From Chenopodium formosanum (Eukaryota; Streptophyta; Magnoliopsida; Caryophyllales; Amaranthaceae), in contig CM044858.1 of assembly GCA_024500155.1 (NCBI GenBank), forward strand, positions 27,980,786 to 28,044,785: a DNA stretch of 64,000 nt, written 5' to 3'. The notes under the pieces were generated by a model. It did not search any database, was not told the DNA's origin, and was given only the letters and a program-made list of their open reading frames with translations. Below, piece by piece: positions 35,702-46,144 of the stretch. The position numbers and the translations under genes were made by a program. Each line of letters starts with the position of its first letter. The stretch's first letter is position 1.

Positions 35702-37887
35702 CTAAAGTTGCAAGGGCTGCTGCGACGACGAGCCAACCTCGTACGTCCCACCACCCATCGAAGGAGCCGATGTCATCTCTCCTTGGCCTATCGGCCCGGC
35801 AAAGACCTCCTCAGGCGAATAAGCCGAGTCCTCCGTAGGAGCAGCCTCGGAGCGGCCACTGGAAGAAGTAAGGCGATGCCTTGAGTCAGATCTAGTCGAC
35901 TCTCTACTAGGCTCGGGCCTCGACCGAGTGCGTGGAGAAGGAATAGGCTGTCCCTGCAAAAATAAATCAAGTCAAATACTAGGAATGAAAGCACAATGCA
36001 AAAGAAATACAAGAGAAATACCTCCTCAACGTCGTTGCTATGACAGGTAGCTCGGTTACGCATCCTAACGAGCTGGCTGCGAAAGGCGTCTATGCACCTC
36101 GCCATAGCTGTCACCACCTCGCGAGAAAACTGTCAAAGGGATGAAGTCAGTAATGATACAAGACAAATACAAAAATAAATATATATAAATGCTTACCCGA
36201 GTCTGGTGGTGAGGGATGGAGCGCTCCACAAAGCGCTGATCCTCGGGGGCTGGAGGAATCATCTCCTCAATTGGTCCGAACATGCCCTGGTAACGAATGG
36301 ATATCCTTAGAGGAACAAACTCCCTAGGCCCAGCCTGATAAGGATAAATCCAAATGATTAGAACTCACTTGGGGGCTACCTAATGAAAAATAAAAAGAGT
36401 TAGCAAAACATATCGCTGCCTCCTCAGACAGAACAGGAGCCGGCGCTTGCAAGGGCAGTAAGTGGTCTGCGTAACTCGTTCCCAAATGGACATGAGACCG
36501 CCAGGGAGTGCCCCGAGACGATCGGCTCGCCCAATCACACAGCAACGCCTCATGGAACATGTGTCGAGGCGAACGAGCAGGAACGACAAAGACATCCGAG
36601 GAGTGCTGGATAGCCACTCTCTCGCCTAGATATACCGCAGCGTCATATGTCCCCTAAAAGTAGTGACGCTCGGTAGTGTACTGTGCGGCTAGCACAAGTA
36701 CAGCGAAGTTAGCCCAGGGTCGGTAAACCACACCAGGCTCCTATAAAACAACTATGTAAGATGAAAGCTATCAAAAGAATGATAATTAAAAGGCAAGAAT
36801 TCACAAGAACCTACTGAGAGGATCAACTCTCGAATATGTGCAGTCTCGACCTGACCGCGGTGACCTCCTCAACCAGCACTAATGGGAAGCTCGCGAGGAG
36901 AAGGTCTCGCCGGCGCAAGTGAAGGGAAATACTCGTAGAACTAAATCTACATGGATAATGCAAAAGTCAGTAAATGTTTGCACTAGTCTAGAGCTAAATT
37001 TCAAAAATGAAAGAAATATACCTCTACGACCCTCCAGAAGCTGGAAAGTGCGATCTCTCCAGACAAGGCCTTGTGACGGCAGGAATGTCGCAAGCCCAAA
37101 AGGAAATCAGCATAGGCCAACTAGTCCAGTCATATGTCCCGACCAGATGAAGGTCGCGAACAGCTCTAAGGTAGTAGAGGAGCACTCGACTACCCTTGTA
37201 AGGAGAAAAGGTCCCTGACAGCAAGATCAGCACAAAGATCTGCACTCGCTGCTCGCGAGTGGTCGCATATTCCTCAAAAGCCGCTACCAGTGTGCAACGG
37301 CGAATGCACTGGGAACTGAGCTGTCCCGACTGAGCCTCGGCACGAGCCCAGATAGCAATCGGACCCAACAACTCTAGAACGATCGGTGAGTAGACAGTGA
37401 TGTCGCTGTCAAATGGCAGCGGGGTAGACTGAAACTTCAGACCCGTGATGAGACTCAAGTCGGCTAGAGTGACGGTCATCTCACCCTATGGAAAGTGGAA
37501 AGTGTTGGTGGTGTCCCAAAAGAACTCCACCAAGGCTCGGACAACGAGGTTACCCCAATCGTAGGAAAACATGGCCCGGGTGACCTGGAAAAGAGGAGTC
37601 AACCCACATGACTCCCAAAGCTGTCGCGGCGCGTCGTCTTTACTGAAGAACGCGTCATAAAGCGCTCCGATGGTGGAGTTGCCCGAACCGTGACTACGGT
37701 TCCATCCACTCTTAAGAACACGCCGTACTCGCTCCGAAAGGTGGTGTACTGGAGCGAAGAAAAGGGTGTGCTCGTCCCACTCTGGGAGAGGTCCTAGTCT
37801 AGTAGAAAGGTCCTTGGTCTCGCTAACAGGCTCGTCCTCCCGGCGCGAGTCCCTCGACTGAGAACCAGAACCGCGTCGACTAGCCAT
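35702..37887 (-). pseudogene. Antisense gene after pol: plant mobile domain (PMD)-like, multi-exon
   Basis: The first exon starts at 37887 (MASRRGSGSQSRDSRR) and shows ALVEFFWDTTNTFHFP, an in-frame TAG (37486-37488), then GEMTVTLADLSLITGL, the core of plant mobile domain/aminotransferase-like proteins (Thr-rich GEMT-T motif after FH-P). It continues to about 37024. Further exons have clear GT-AG borders: 36197-36287, 36022-36129 and 35702-35953, the last rich in Ser, Arg and Gly. A segment at 36380-36617 also looks coding. PMD proteins occur in transposons and in silencing factors such as MAIN/MAIL. Intron structure on the strand opposite to gag-pol means it has its own transcript. The single stop in the core makes this copy probably inactive. 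Confidence 0.7.
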
Positions 37888-39402
37888 GCTATATTATGCA
37901 AATTAATTAAATTTAAAGTTCTATAGTATCAAAAGTTTGTCTAGCCGCATGATACTATGTTCGCAAAAAACAGAGTACGTAGTACTAAAACAGAGCACAA
38001 ATTTCAACTAAGCATAATTAGCATTTTCAAGCAACCAAACAATTTCTTGCAATATTATGGCAAATATTGTGACAAATTGTACAAGAAAAGCTAGCAAAAA
38101 TGCAAAAGAACGGGTCACATTGTTCTTCACGACCTCGAGGGGTCCAACAATGGTGAATCGTTCATTTCTTCACCGAATTGAGTCAAACAAGTCTCAAAAT
38201 ACTCCCAAGGCAATATACAAGCATAATCAAGCAAATTCATGGCATAAAATTCGACAAACAAAGCAAATTAAGCAAAACAAGTTTCGAATTTTCTAAAAAT
38301 TCGTGAACAAGAATGCACAATTCATCAAAAACCGGAGTGAGTTTGCAAAAAACTTACATAGATCGGGAAAATGGATGAGATAAGCTTCGATTTGCAACAA
38401 GTTTGAGAGAATTCGGCTAAGAAATGAGCAAGAACGATTTGAGTTGAAGTTTTGAGCAAAATCGCGGATATGAACAGAGCAGCAACGAAATGAAGAAGAA
38501 AGGGCGAATATTTAAAATACCCGACCCTATCGCCAAACGACAGGTCTGTCGCGTGGCGACAAGCCTTAAACGTGACGACAGACTGTTCTGGCCAGCGTTG
38601 GAACGGCGACAGAATACAGGGCTCTATATAATGGTTATGTGGACCTCGTGCAGCAGTTTGCGTTCCTTGGTACGCTAGTTAGCCCCTCTTAGCAATTTGA
38701 CATGATTTAATAATCGGCTCGATAACGATTAAATCAAGTGATCGACCTGATTAAAGATCGTCTCACTTCGCTTAAAGCGCCTAAACATTGGCTCATCGCA
38801 AAGGCACCGACGTAATGGTTCATAAACAGCAAAAGCACCGACGTAACGGTTCACAAGCAGCAAAAGTGCCGACGTACTAACATAGCAGAAGCAAAGTTCA
38901 AGCGAACTTTTAAAGATCGGCAAGCGTTGGTCTTTGATAATTTTCTTCGGAATATTATCATGAAGGTGATTTCAAGCGAAGTTATCTTCGATCGTGTTCC
39001 CTAAGATGTGGAAGATGGTCACAAAGCGGAAGAGGATCGTTTTTAAGCGAAGCAATCTTCGATAGTGTTCCCTGACTTGCCAAAGATTATCACAGCGAAA
39101 ATTGGAGGCATTTACAAGCGTAGTAGTCTTCAGGCGGGATGGCATTCTCTAGCTTGTGGAAGGTCGTCAAAACAAAATACGGCAACAAAAGAACGATTAC
39201 TCTAGAGACGGGTGATCGACGGTGCAAGATACGCGTTTCTTAACTCTTCTATCTGTTTAACTAACACTAGTTTGCAGGTATCGGTGTTACAAGAATGATT
39301 TAGGATTGCAGAACGTTCTGAATCATTCTCCATCCCTATCGCTACTTTGACTTTTGTTTTCGAAGCATGCGTTTCTCCAAACTCAGTCAAAGTGGGGGCT
39401 TC
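37888..39402. other. Region between PMD gene and 3' LTR, with GTCGCC module
   Basis: This should hold the promoter of the antisense PMD gene on the minus strand. A GTCGCC hairpin module lies at 38526-38613. Imperfect repeats around gcaaaagcaccgacgtaa (38790-38885) and gcgaagttatcttcgat-type motifs (38940-39070) follow. The element's polypurine tract, agtgggggct, ends at 39402. No coding frame is supported. Confidence 0.55.
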
Positions 39403-41272
39403 TGTAGACACCCATTTGTGTCTCCCCAAAACCAAATCCAGTGATGAATACCTTTCGCGTCGAACCATAATCGAATGAAGTGAAAGTGTGAAAAGTCAAG
39501 TGTTGCGGTTAGTTTTTATTAAAATTCTTTCTATTTGTTTTTGAAAACAACTCTATTTTATAAAAATATCCAATACAGTTTAGTTTGGTCCGTTACAATG
39601 TTCCAATAATAGTGTAGTTAGATGGGGCTTGCAAAGAGCTTTCCAACGACATATTATAAGCCCTATTCCGATGAATAATGAGGAAGTTATGGCCAAAATA
39701 CTAAACTAGGCCCGGTTTGTTCTTTCCATGCGGCCCAATGATATAGAGGAGGGCCCAATGTTAATTATTATTTCTAAAATTACTAGGAATAATTATAGTC
39801 TTCTAGAATTCTCTAGAAGGTTCTTTTAAATTCTAATAGAGTTAGGATTGATAATTATATTATGATGAGTTTTATTTGGAATAAAATAGTATTATTTCAT
39901 TATTTTATTAAAATACGATTTTAGCTTCTGTACGGATTCCATAGATCAAATTTGGTTAAAGATTGGATTCCGCGTGGAAAGTGCGTGAAAACCAGGCTGT
40001 TGGCAAACGACAGGTCTGTCGCCACGCGACAAGCCTTGTCGCCAAGCGACAGAGTGGTTTTGCGGCGACAGCTTTTAGTTTTATTCCTTATCAAATTCTA
40101 TGCTTTTCCGGACTATTTTTATTATTAATAGGGTCCTAAAACTCCGTTTTTATTCAATCAACAATCAATTTAAATCTCTCTTAATTCTCACTAAGCTCTC
40201 ATCTCTCTAGTTTTTCATAAACACAATACCGCACTCACAAGATCTTAAAACACCTAGCCAAGTTTGAAGTTGCCTTCGCCCTAGACGTGAAAGGTTAATA
40301 CCTTCTGAGGGTTTGGTCCCAAATACAGTCTAAACATTTTAACTCTTTATTTCATTTATTTAATTTAATTGTTTAATTTGATTATTTTCATTGAAGTTTA
40401 CTAACGCGTGTATTCTGTTATTAAAAAGAGGTACGAGGCTTCAAAGTAAGTAATTAGCTTACTCCCTATTTTATTTAAATGTAGAAAGAATACTTAGATT
40501 TGTTTAATATTCCAAGTATCATGTTAGGATGTTTTAAATGCTTTCTAGAATCATGTTTAGGGTGCTTCTTATTCTTTCTAATATCATGTTAGTATCATGT
40601 TAGATCTAAAGCTTTGATTTTTATTGCTTATGGACATGCTAGGATTTGTTATTAATCTTGTTAGTATCATGTCTAGGATCTTGCTATTGTTATTAAGCTT
40701 TATTATTAACATGATTTTGATTATTATTATGATCATGATTCTTATGTTGCTTGATTTATATTTATTGTTACTGCTTGATCACGCCTTTTATGCATTTTAA
40801 AGGGAATTTGTACTTGAAATCACGCTTAATAAGATAATTAATAATTTGGTTTAGGCTAATATGATTTTAATTCAAGTGATCGCTAATTATAGTTTTATTT
40901 ATGCATTAATATTCAAACAACATAGATTAAACAGGTTTAGGGTTAATATAATGTTTGCAGGTTAGTCAAAAAGCGCACATGAATACGAGTAGAATAAAGT
41001 AGAGGCCTATTTTATAGGGCGGGTCCCTTCTTTTGTAGATTGGATTCATACCCTCATCCCCGAACCCTATTTGGTTCAAGACCTTATGGAGTTCACGATC
41101 TCATGGATCGTTAAGGGGTGTAACCTTCACCTCGTGAACGGTTTACAAGTTCCTAAAACTTGTTGGCGACTCTTTTGCTCTCTTTTCCTTCCCTTTGAAC
41201 GCCACCATACTTTAGTGTATGATCACAGTGGGGTTCAAGCTTGGGGTTATAATGCTTGAAATATTCCGTACA
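39403..41272 (+). repeat. 3' LTR of the large Tat element
   Basis: 1870 bases, near-identical in layout to 20731-22589, with scattered substitutions and small indels. The TATA box is changed to TATTAATA (about 40123-40130). It contains the GTCGCC module at 39997-40072. Flanked on the right by aaaga. Confidence 0.92.
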
Positions 41273-41913
41273 AAAGATAACAAGAAATTTGAATTAAAAG
41301 TACTTAGGGACAAGGAGATTAACTATTACCATAACAAACTTTGGTAGTCGAGGAAGCGGCACCGAGCAAGAATGAAAGTGCCTCTTTAGCGGCAGTGCGT
41401 GCGACTGCACATCGTCAAGAATAGTGGAGAACGAAGGGAGTTAATTAGATGGAAGAGAGAGATGAAACAGTAAGGGTTAGAAGAGGGAGTGAAGGGAGCA
41501 AATGAGGAGAAAGAGTGAAGTCATAGAATTTAGAAAATGAAAGGAGAGAAAAAATGAGGACCTTAAAAGATGAAGAGGAGAAAAGTGAGGGCATGGGCGG
41601 CTATGAATAATGGTAAAGGAGAAAGAGGATAACGTACTGTGCTAGGGTTAGTTTGTCAGTTTTTCATTTATTTTTAAAATATAGATAAAATAATATAGAG
41701 CGCTTAAGAAAGATAGGTATTGTATAGGTAAAGTGACATTTATATTAAAATAATATAAAAATCAAACACAACGGTTAACTATGGGAGGCCCTTTATAAGT
41801 TTTGACATATAAAACGCTCATCTAACATATGCGTTCTATATAATTCTAGAGATCGCCTATCCAACTTGACAGTTATGTATTGTGTGTTGTTTATTCCACA
41901 TTTTGTAGTAGTG
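41273..41913 (-). mobile_element. CACTA-like terminus and adjoining DNA
   Basis: On the minus strand CACTACTACAAAATGTGG starts at 41913, the form of a CACTA (En/Spm) terminal repeat. It cuts the integrase tail of a gypsy copy just after EALDSRP. The interior down to about 41760 is noncoding. The other terminus is not found, and the large Tat element inserted on its left side. Purine-rich DNA at 41330-41640 has no assignable gene. Confidence 0.4.
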
Positions 41914-43122
41914 ATAGGACGGCTATCCAAGGCTTCGAGACGGTAGGTTCCATCTCGCACTTCAACTTTGATCCGGTAGGGCCCTTCCCGATTTGGGATT
42001 AGCTTCCCGTCTGTTGGGGTTTGGTGAGTCCGACTCACCGCGGAAACAACCCCGACCCAAGGAACCACTCGTAATTAATAAAACCATAAAGCATAAATAA
42101 ATAATCACAAGAAAAGGAAGAACAAATCATACCCTTGAAGCGAGCTTCGCCCTCATAAAACGGGCTCTTACTTGAAAGCCTTGAGCACCGCAAATGCCGT
42201 GCCTCCGACGGTATCCACCCACAAAGGACGAACACGACTTTGTAGGTCCGCTACCTTGGAGTTAGCAAGGTCCGACCAAAACCCAAGTGTTAATGGAGTT
42301 TAAAAGTTTTCCCAAAAATATGGAATGCTCTTTCTAACTCCCACTCAAGCAAAGAATTCTCAAGCCATGCCATGACTATTTATAAGGAAGTATGCCTTGT
42401 GAATTTCACTCATCTTTCAATGTGGGACTTTTCACAAAAAGATCCCACGTGGAAAGATTGGTGAATTCAACCCTTAGTTAAATAAACAAAGGAACAAGTA
42501 ACAAGTGTCACATGGTTAAGAGTGGACCACTTTCTCACTTGGTCCCCAAGGCATTTCACATGCAATGTGAACTAACCATGTGTCACCCAACCTTGAGCCC
42601 CAAGTTGGGTTCGGTTGGCCCATTTTATTTTGGCCCGTGTCCATCACCTATCAACTCGGGTCCACGGCCATTGCCACATGTGTCGCCACCGTGGCGCGCT
42701 GCCACGTGGCACGCTGCCACTTGGCGGCTGCCAACGTTGCTGCCACGTGTGTTGCCACATGGCGTTTTTCCCATGTGTGCTGCCACGTGGCACGCTCCTA
42801 TTGGGCATACATTCCTAGCCTTTTGCGTGGCTAGGATTTTACTTATTACTTGATGCATTTTCCCGTCTCGCCAAATCCTAAATTTTGGCTCGACATTTGA
42901 GATTCTCCGACGCTTGGTTTCGACGCTCCAAGCTCGAATTTCCGACGTCTAAATGTTTAACACTCGGGCGACGAATTAATTTCTTCCGAATTAATTCGTC
43001 GAGTCAGTTTGTATATTTTGCTTAAAACCAGATCCCCCATCTTCAGCGGACGTGTGGATACTCGTCGATTGTATGCCCTTTGTCATCCTTAAACGATAGA
43101 CTTCATATCTAAGCGTCTCGTC
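41914..43122 (-). pseudogene. Gypsy integrase C-terminus, split by an LTR-like insert
   Basis: The minus-strand segment 43122-43007 reads DETLRYEVYRLRMTKG and then, after a frame slip, the MGDLVLSK block. After a 995-base insert (42012-43006) it resumes as DGKLIPNREGPYRIKVEVRD and YRLEALDSRP (42011-41914). This is the same gypsy integrase tail as at 45000-45220, in opposite orientation. It is broken at one end by a CACTA-like terminus and at the other abuts a plus-strand RNase H at about 43122. Confidence 0.75.
42012..43006 (-). mobile_element. LTR-like insert with G-box cluster
   Basis: 995 bases that begin TGACTCGACG and end CCCCAACA on the minus strand, so TG...CA. A minus-strand TATAAATA at 42377-42384 suits an LTR promoter. 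It interrupts integrase coding, so it came later. I see no matching 5-bp flanks (ccgtc and gtttg). A cluster of CACGTG and CACATG palindromes lies at 42671-42790. It is probably a solo LTR of another family; a plus-strand chance frame here is rejected. Confidence 0.5.
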
Positions 43123-43977
43123 AGTCCGCTCAGGAATGAGAAGTTATTCATTTACCTTGCCATCTCTGAACACTCTCTAAGTGTCGTCCTTCTTGCTGAG
43201 AGAGACGGTCACCATGTCCCAGTCTATTTTATCAGCCATGTACTTCATAATGCTGAGCTTAAGTACCCCCCAACTGAAAAATTTGGCCTGGCCTTGTACA
43301 TGGTATCAAAGAAGCTGCGGCCGTATTTTTTGGCACATTCAATTGTAGTCTATACAGACCAACCCTTGAAGAAGCCGTTCTCAACTTTAGAAGCCAGCGG
43401 CCGCATGCTCATATGGGCTTTAGAGCTCAGAGGCTTTGACATTACGTTCGAGCCAAGGAAGGCAATCAAGGGGCAAGCCTTTGTGGATTTTTTGGCTGAG
43501 ATGACACGGCCAGATCTTCAGCCGACCGAGGACCAAGTTTGGAAGGTGTTTGTGGATGGTAGTGCAACAGAAACCGGGTGTGGTGCTGGTATCATATGTC
43601 AGTCTCCTGAAGGAGATAAGTTTGAGTACGCGTTGAGATTTCAGTTCCAAGCGTTAAACAATGTAGCTGAGTACGAAGCATTGTTGGCCGGCCTAAGGAT
43701 GTTCAAAGCGGCTGGGGCAACCAAAATTGAAGTTGGCTCGGACTCTCGGCTAATAGTTCACCAGGTCAATGGTGGCTATGAAGCCAGGGAGCCGGCCATA
43801 ATGAAGTACATGCATCTAGTGAAGGATGAGGCCGAATGCCTAGAACATTTCTCTCTCAGACAAGTTCCTCGTTCAGAAAATCATCAAGCGGACGCGCTCT
43901 CCAAGTTAGCTTCCTCGGCATCATGTGACACTCTAAGATTAGTATTTTGGGAAGTAAAAAAAAAAAAGGATTATTGA
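43123..43977 (+). pseudogene. RNase H and second RNase H, second Tat-like family (plus copy)
   Basis: Begins abruptly inside the RT/RNase H connection with PLRNEKLFIYLAISEHSLSV and runs through YPPTEKFGLALYMVSKKLRPYF. A second RNase H follows with VFVDGSATETGCGAG, NNVAEYEALLAG and GSDSRLIVHQVNG (Asp, Glu, Asp kept). The open frame from 43294 is 227 residues and stops at 43977 after a poly-A-like AAAAAAAAAAAA slip that probably shifted the frame. Everything upstream (LTR, gag, RT) is missing from this copy. The closest relative in the window is the minus copy at 51345-55499. Confidence 0.85.
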
Positions 43978-45250
43978 TGTCGAGCCTGTTCAGATCATAG
44001 ATAGAAGTTCAACCTGGACGGACGGAATTATTTCCTATTTAAAGGATGGAATTCTTCCGGACGATCCCAAAGAGAGTTGGCTAATGAAGAGGAGGGCGGC
44101 CTGGTTTGAGATGAAGGATGGGGAACTATTCAAAAAGGATTTTGTGAAGCCCTATCTTAAGTGCATAACTCCTGAAAGAGGGCATGATGTGCTGGACGAC
44201 CTCCACCAGGGACATTGTGGCTCCCATATTGGAGGACGAGCCTTGGCTGAAAAGGCTACACATTTGGGATATTACTGGCCGAGCCTGAAAACAGACGCCA
44301 TGCAAATGGTGAAAAAATGTGACAAGTGCCAGAGGTTTGCGACCCTTATTCATCGGCCAGCAAATAGTCTTTCAGCCATAAGCAGTCCGCTCCCATTTGC
44401 AAAATGGGACATGGACATTTTAGAGCCATACACTCCAGCGTCCGGCCAGAGACAATATGTACTAGTGGATGTAGACTATTTCACTAAATGGGTTGAAGCC
44501 GAGGCCGTCCGGGGCATTAAATGGACGGATGTGTCAGCCTTCATATGGAAAAGCATAATCACTCGGTATAGGGTGCCTCAGTCAATGGTATTTGACAACG
44601 GACCTCAATTTGAGACGCGCCAACTCAAAGAATGGTTGGGGGATCAAGGCATAACTCATTGTTTTGCTTCGGTCGGCCGACCACAAGCCAATGGTCAACT
44701 TGAAGCCTATAACAAGTTGATCTCAAATGGAATCAAACGCAAGCTTGAAAAAGCAGGTGGCCTATGAGCTGATGAGTTGGTTAATGTGTTATGGTCCATA
44801 CGGACAACGGCAAAGAGTTCCACGGGAGAGACTCTATTCTTTTTGGTCTATGGAGCCGAAGCTGTACTCCCAATTGAAATGTATGAGCCCACTTTGCGGG
44901 TAATGTTATATGATGAGTCGGCTAATTGGGAGGCAATGAAGACTGCTCTAGATTTTCTTCCAGAAGCTAGGGGCGATGCGACACTTAGACACGAAATATA
45001 TCGTTTAAGGATGACAAGGGCATATAATCGCCGAGTGTCTAAGCGTCCGCTGAAGATGGGGGATCTGGTGCTGAGAAAAATGGAAGCTGTTGGTCGTGCC
45101 AATGAGGACGGCAAATTAACTCCAAACTGGGAAGGGCCATACCGAATCAGGGAAGAAGTCCGAGACGGCATATATCGTCTTGAAGCCATTGATGGCCGTC
45201 AAATTCCACGGACGTGGAACACTGACAATCTGAAAAAGTATCATGTTTAA
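43978..45250 (+). pseudogene. Integrase, second Tat-like family (plus copy)
   Basis: HQGHCGSHIGG and CDKCQRF form the HHCC finger (about 44200-44335). The core shows DVDYFTKWVEAEA, VFDNGPQF and RPQANGQLEAYNK, keeping the DDE triad, but a TGA at 44765-44767 ends the first frame after KAGGL. The frame resumes as MVNVLWSIRTTAKSSTGET and the tail has GKLTPNWEGPYRIREEV and WNTDNLKKYHV before TAA at 45250. Only one stop interrupts the core-to-tail join, so this integrase decayed recently compared with the one in the 20.5-kb element. Confidence 0.88.
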
Positions 45251-46144
45251 GTTTTTCTCTTTAGTACATAGTCAAAAAAGCTGTATATACAGCTAGGTCT
45301 ATCGACCGAGCTATGTAATTAAAGCCATACGACCACAATAATGTAATTTTGAAAAATTATTGAAAAAGTCAAACATTATTACTTTATTTTGTTATTTTAC
45401 TTGTGCTTATTTGCATGTTATGATTTAAGCTGAAAGGCCGAGTGAAATCACTTACTAAGTTGCTCCCAACATAGCAACTCGGCCTATCCTAGGCATACTG
45501 AGTGTCCGAGGTAGAAAGGTTACAAGATTGCTTCCAATGAAGCAACCCGGCCACGCACACACAAAAAAAAAAAAAAAAAAAAAAACTGACTTAAGTCAGG
45601 AATGAACGTCCGTCCTAATCCAGGACGGACGATTAAGGCAAGGTATCCTAAAAATTGTGTAATACAAGTGTCCCTTACAAATGGGGCAAGGGCACGTCCA
45701 AGCGATAGTTTCAACGGACGACTCGCATAAAGCCAATTGAACGACCAATTAAATCTGATTGATTCGGCGTTTCACCTAGTCCAAGGGCAATCATTACTAT
45801 GATTTGATTAACTTGCTAGTTGTCATACCCTTTAAGGTATTAAAACTACCAAATCAATCAAACCACTCAGAACTATGGACTAGGCAAACACCGAATAACG
45901 GGGCATACCCCTAGGTTCGTATGAAACAGATATAAAAAACCGCTCAAAAGGCAGACAGGTTATCATTGAAATAAGACCGCTCGGAAGGCGGCCAAAATGT
46001 TTACAATACTGCTCAAAACAGGCGGCTTCAAAAAACAAAAAACAACAAAGTACAATAAAAGCCAAGTAAAATAAAAAGCTGATAAAGGAAAGCTGGAAAG
46101 CTGAGTAGACGGTTGCTGGAGGACCTGAGCTCTATTTAGCCGTA
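45251..46144. other. Post-pol spacer of the plus copy
   Basis: No gene is recognised. It contains a poly-A run (about 45563-45585) and separates the integrase stop from the 3' end of the antisense gene. Confidence 0.5.

Larger units (their letters stand above)
20731..41272 (+). mobile_element. Complete Ty3/gypsy Tat-type LTR retrotransposon, 20.5 kb
   Basis: Bounded by LTRs beginning tgtagacaccc and ending in taca, with a perfect 5-bp target duplication aaaga at 20726-20730 and 41273-41277. A primer-binding-like segment follows the left LTR, and a purine tract (agtgggggct) precedes the right one. gag-pol order is gag, protease, RT, RNase H, a second archaeal-like RNase H and integrase. The second RNase H marks the Tat lineage. 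After pol come two antisense, intron-bearing genes. A solo LTR (22841-25007) and a Stowaway MITE (35278-35476) are nested inside. gag-pol is full of stops and frameshifts, so the copy is not autonomous. Without the nested solo LTR and its duplication it would be about 18.4 kb. Confidence 0.93.

Noticed and set aside
42512..42858. Overlapping frames on both strands with Cys/His-rich peptides
   Set aside because: They arise from the repeated gccacgtggc palindromes of an LTR-like insert; four frames are open at once.
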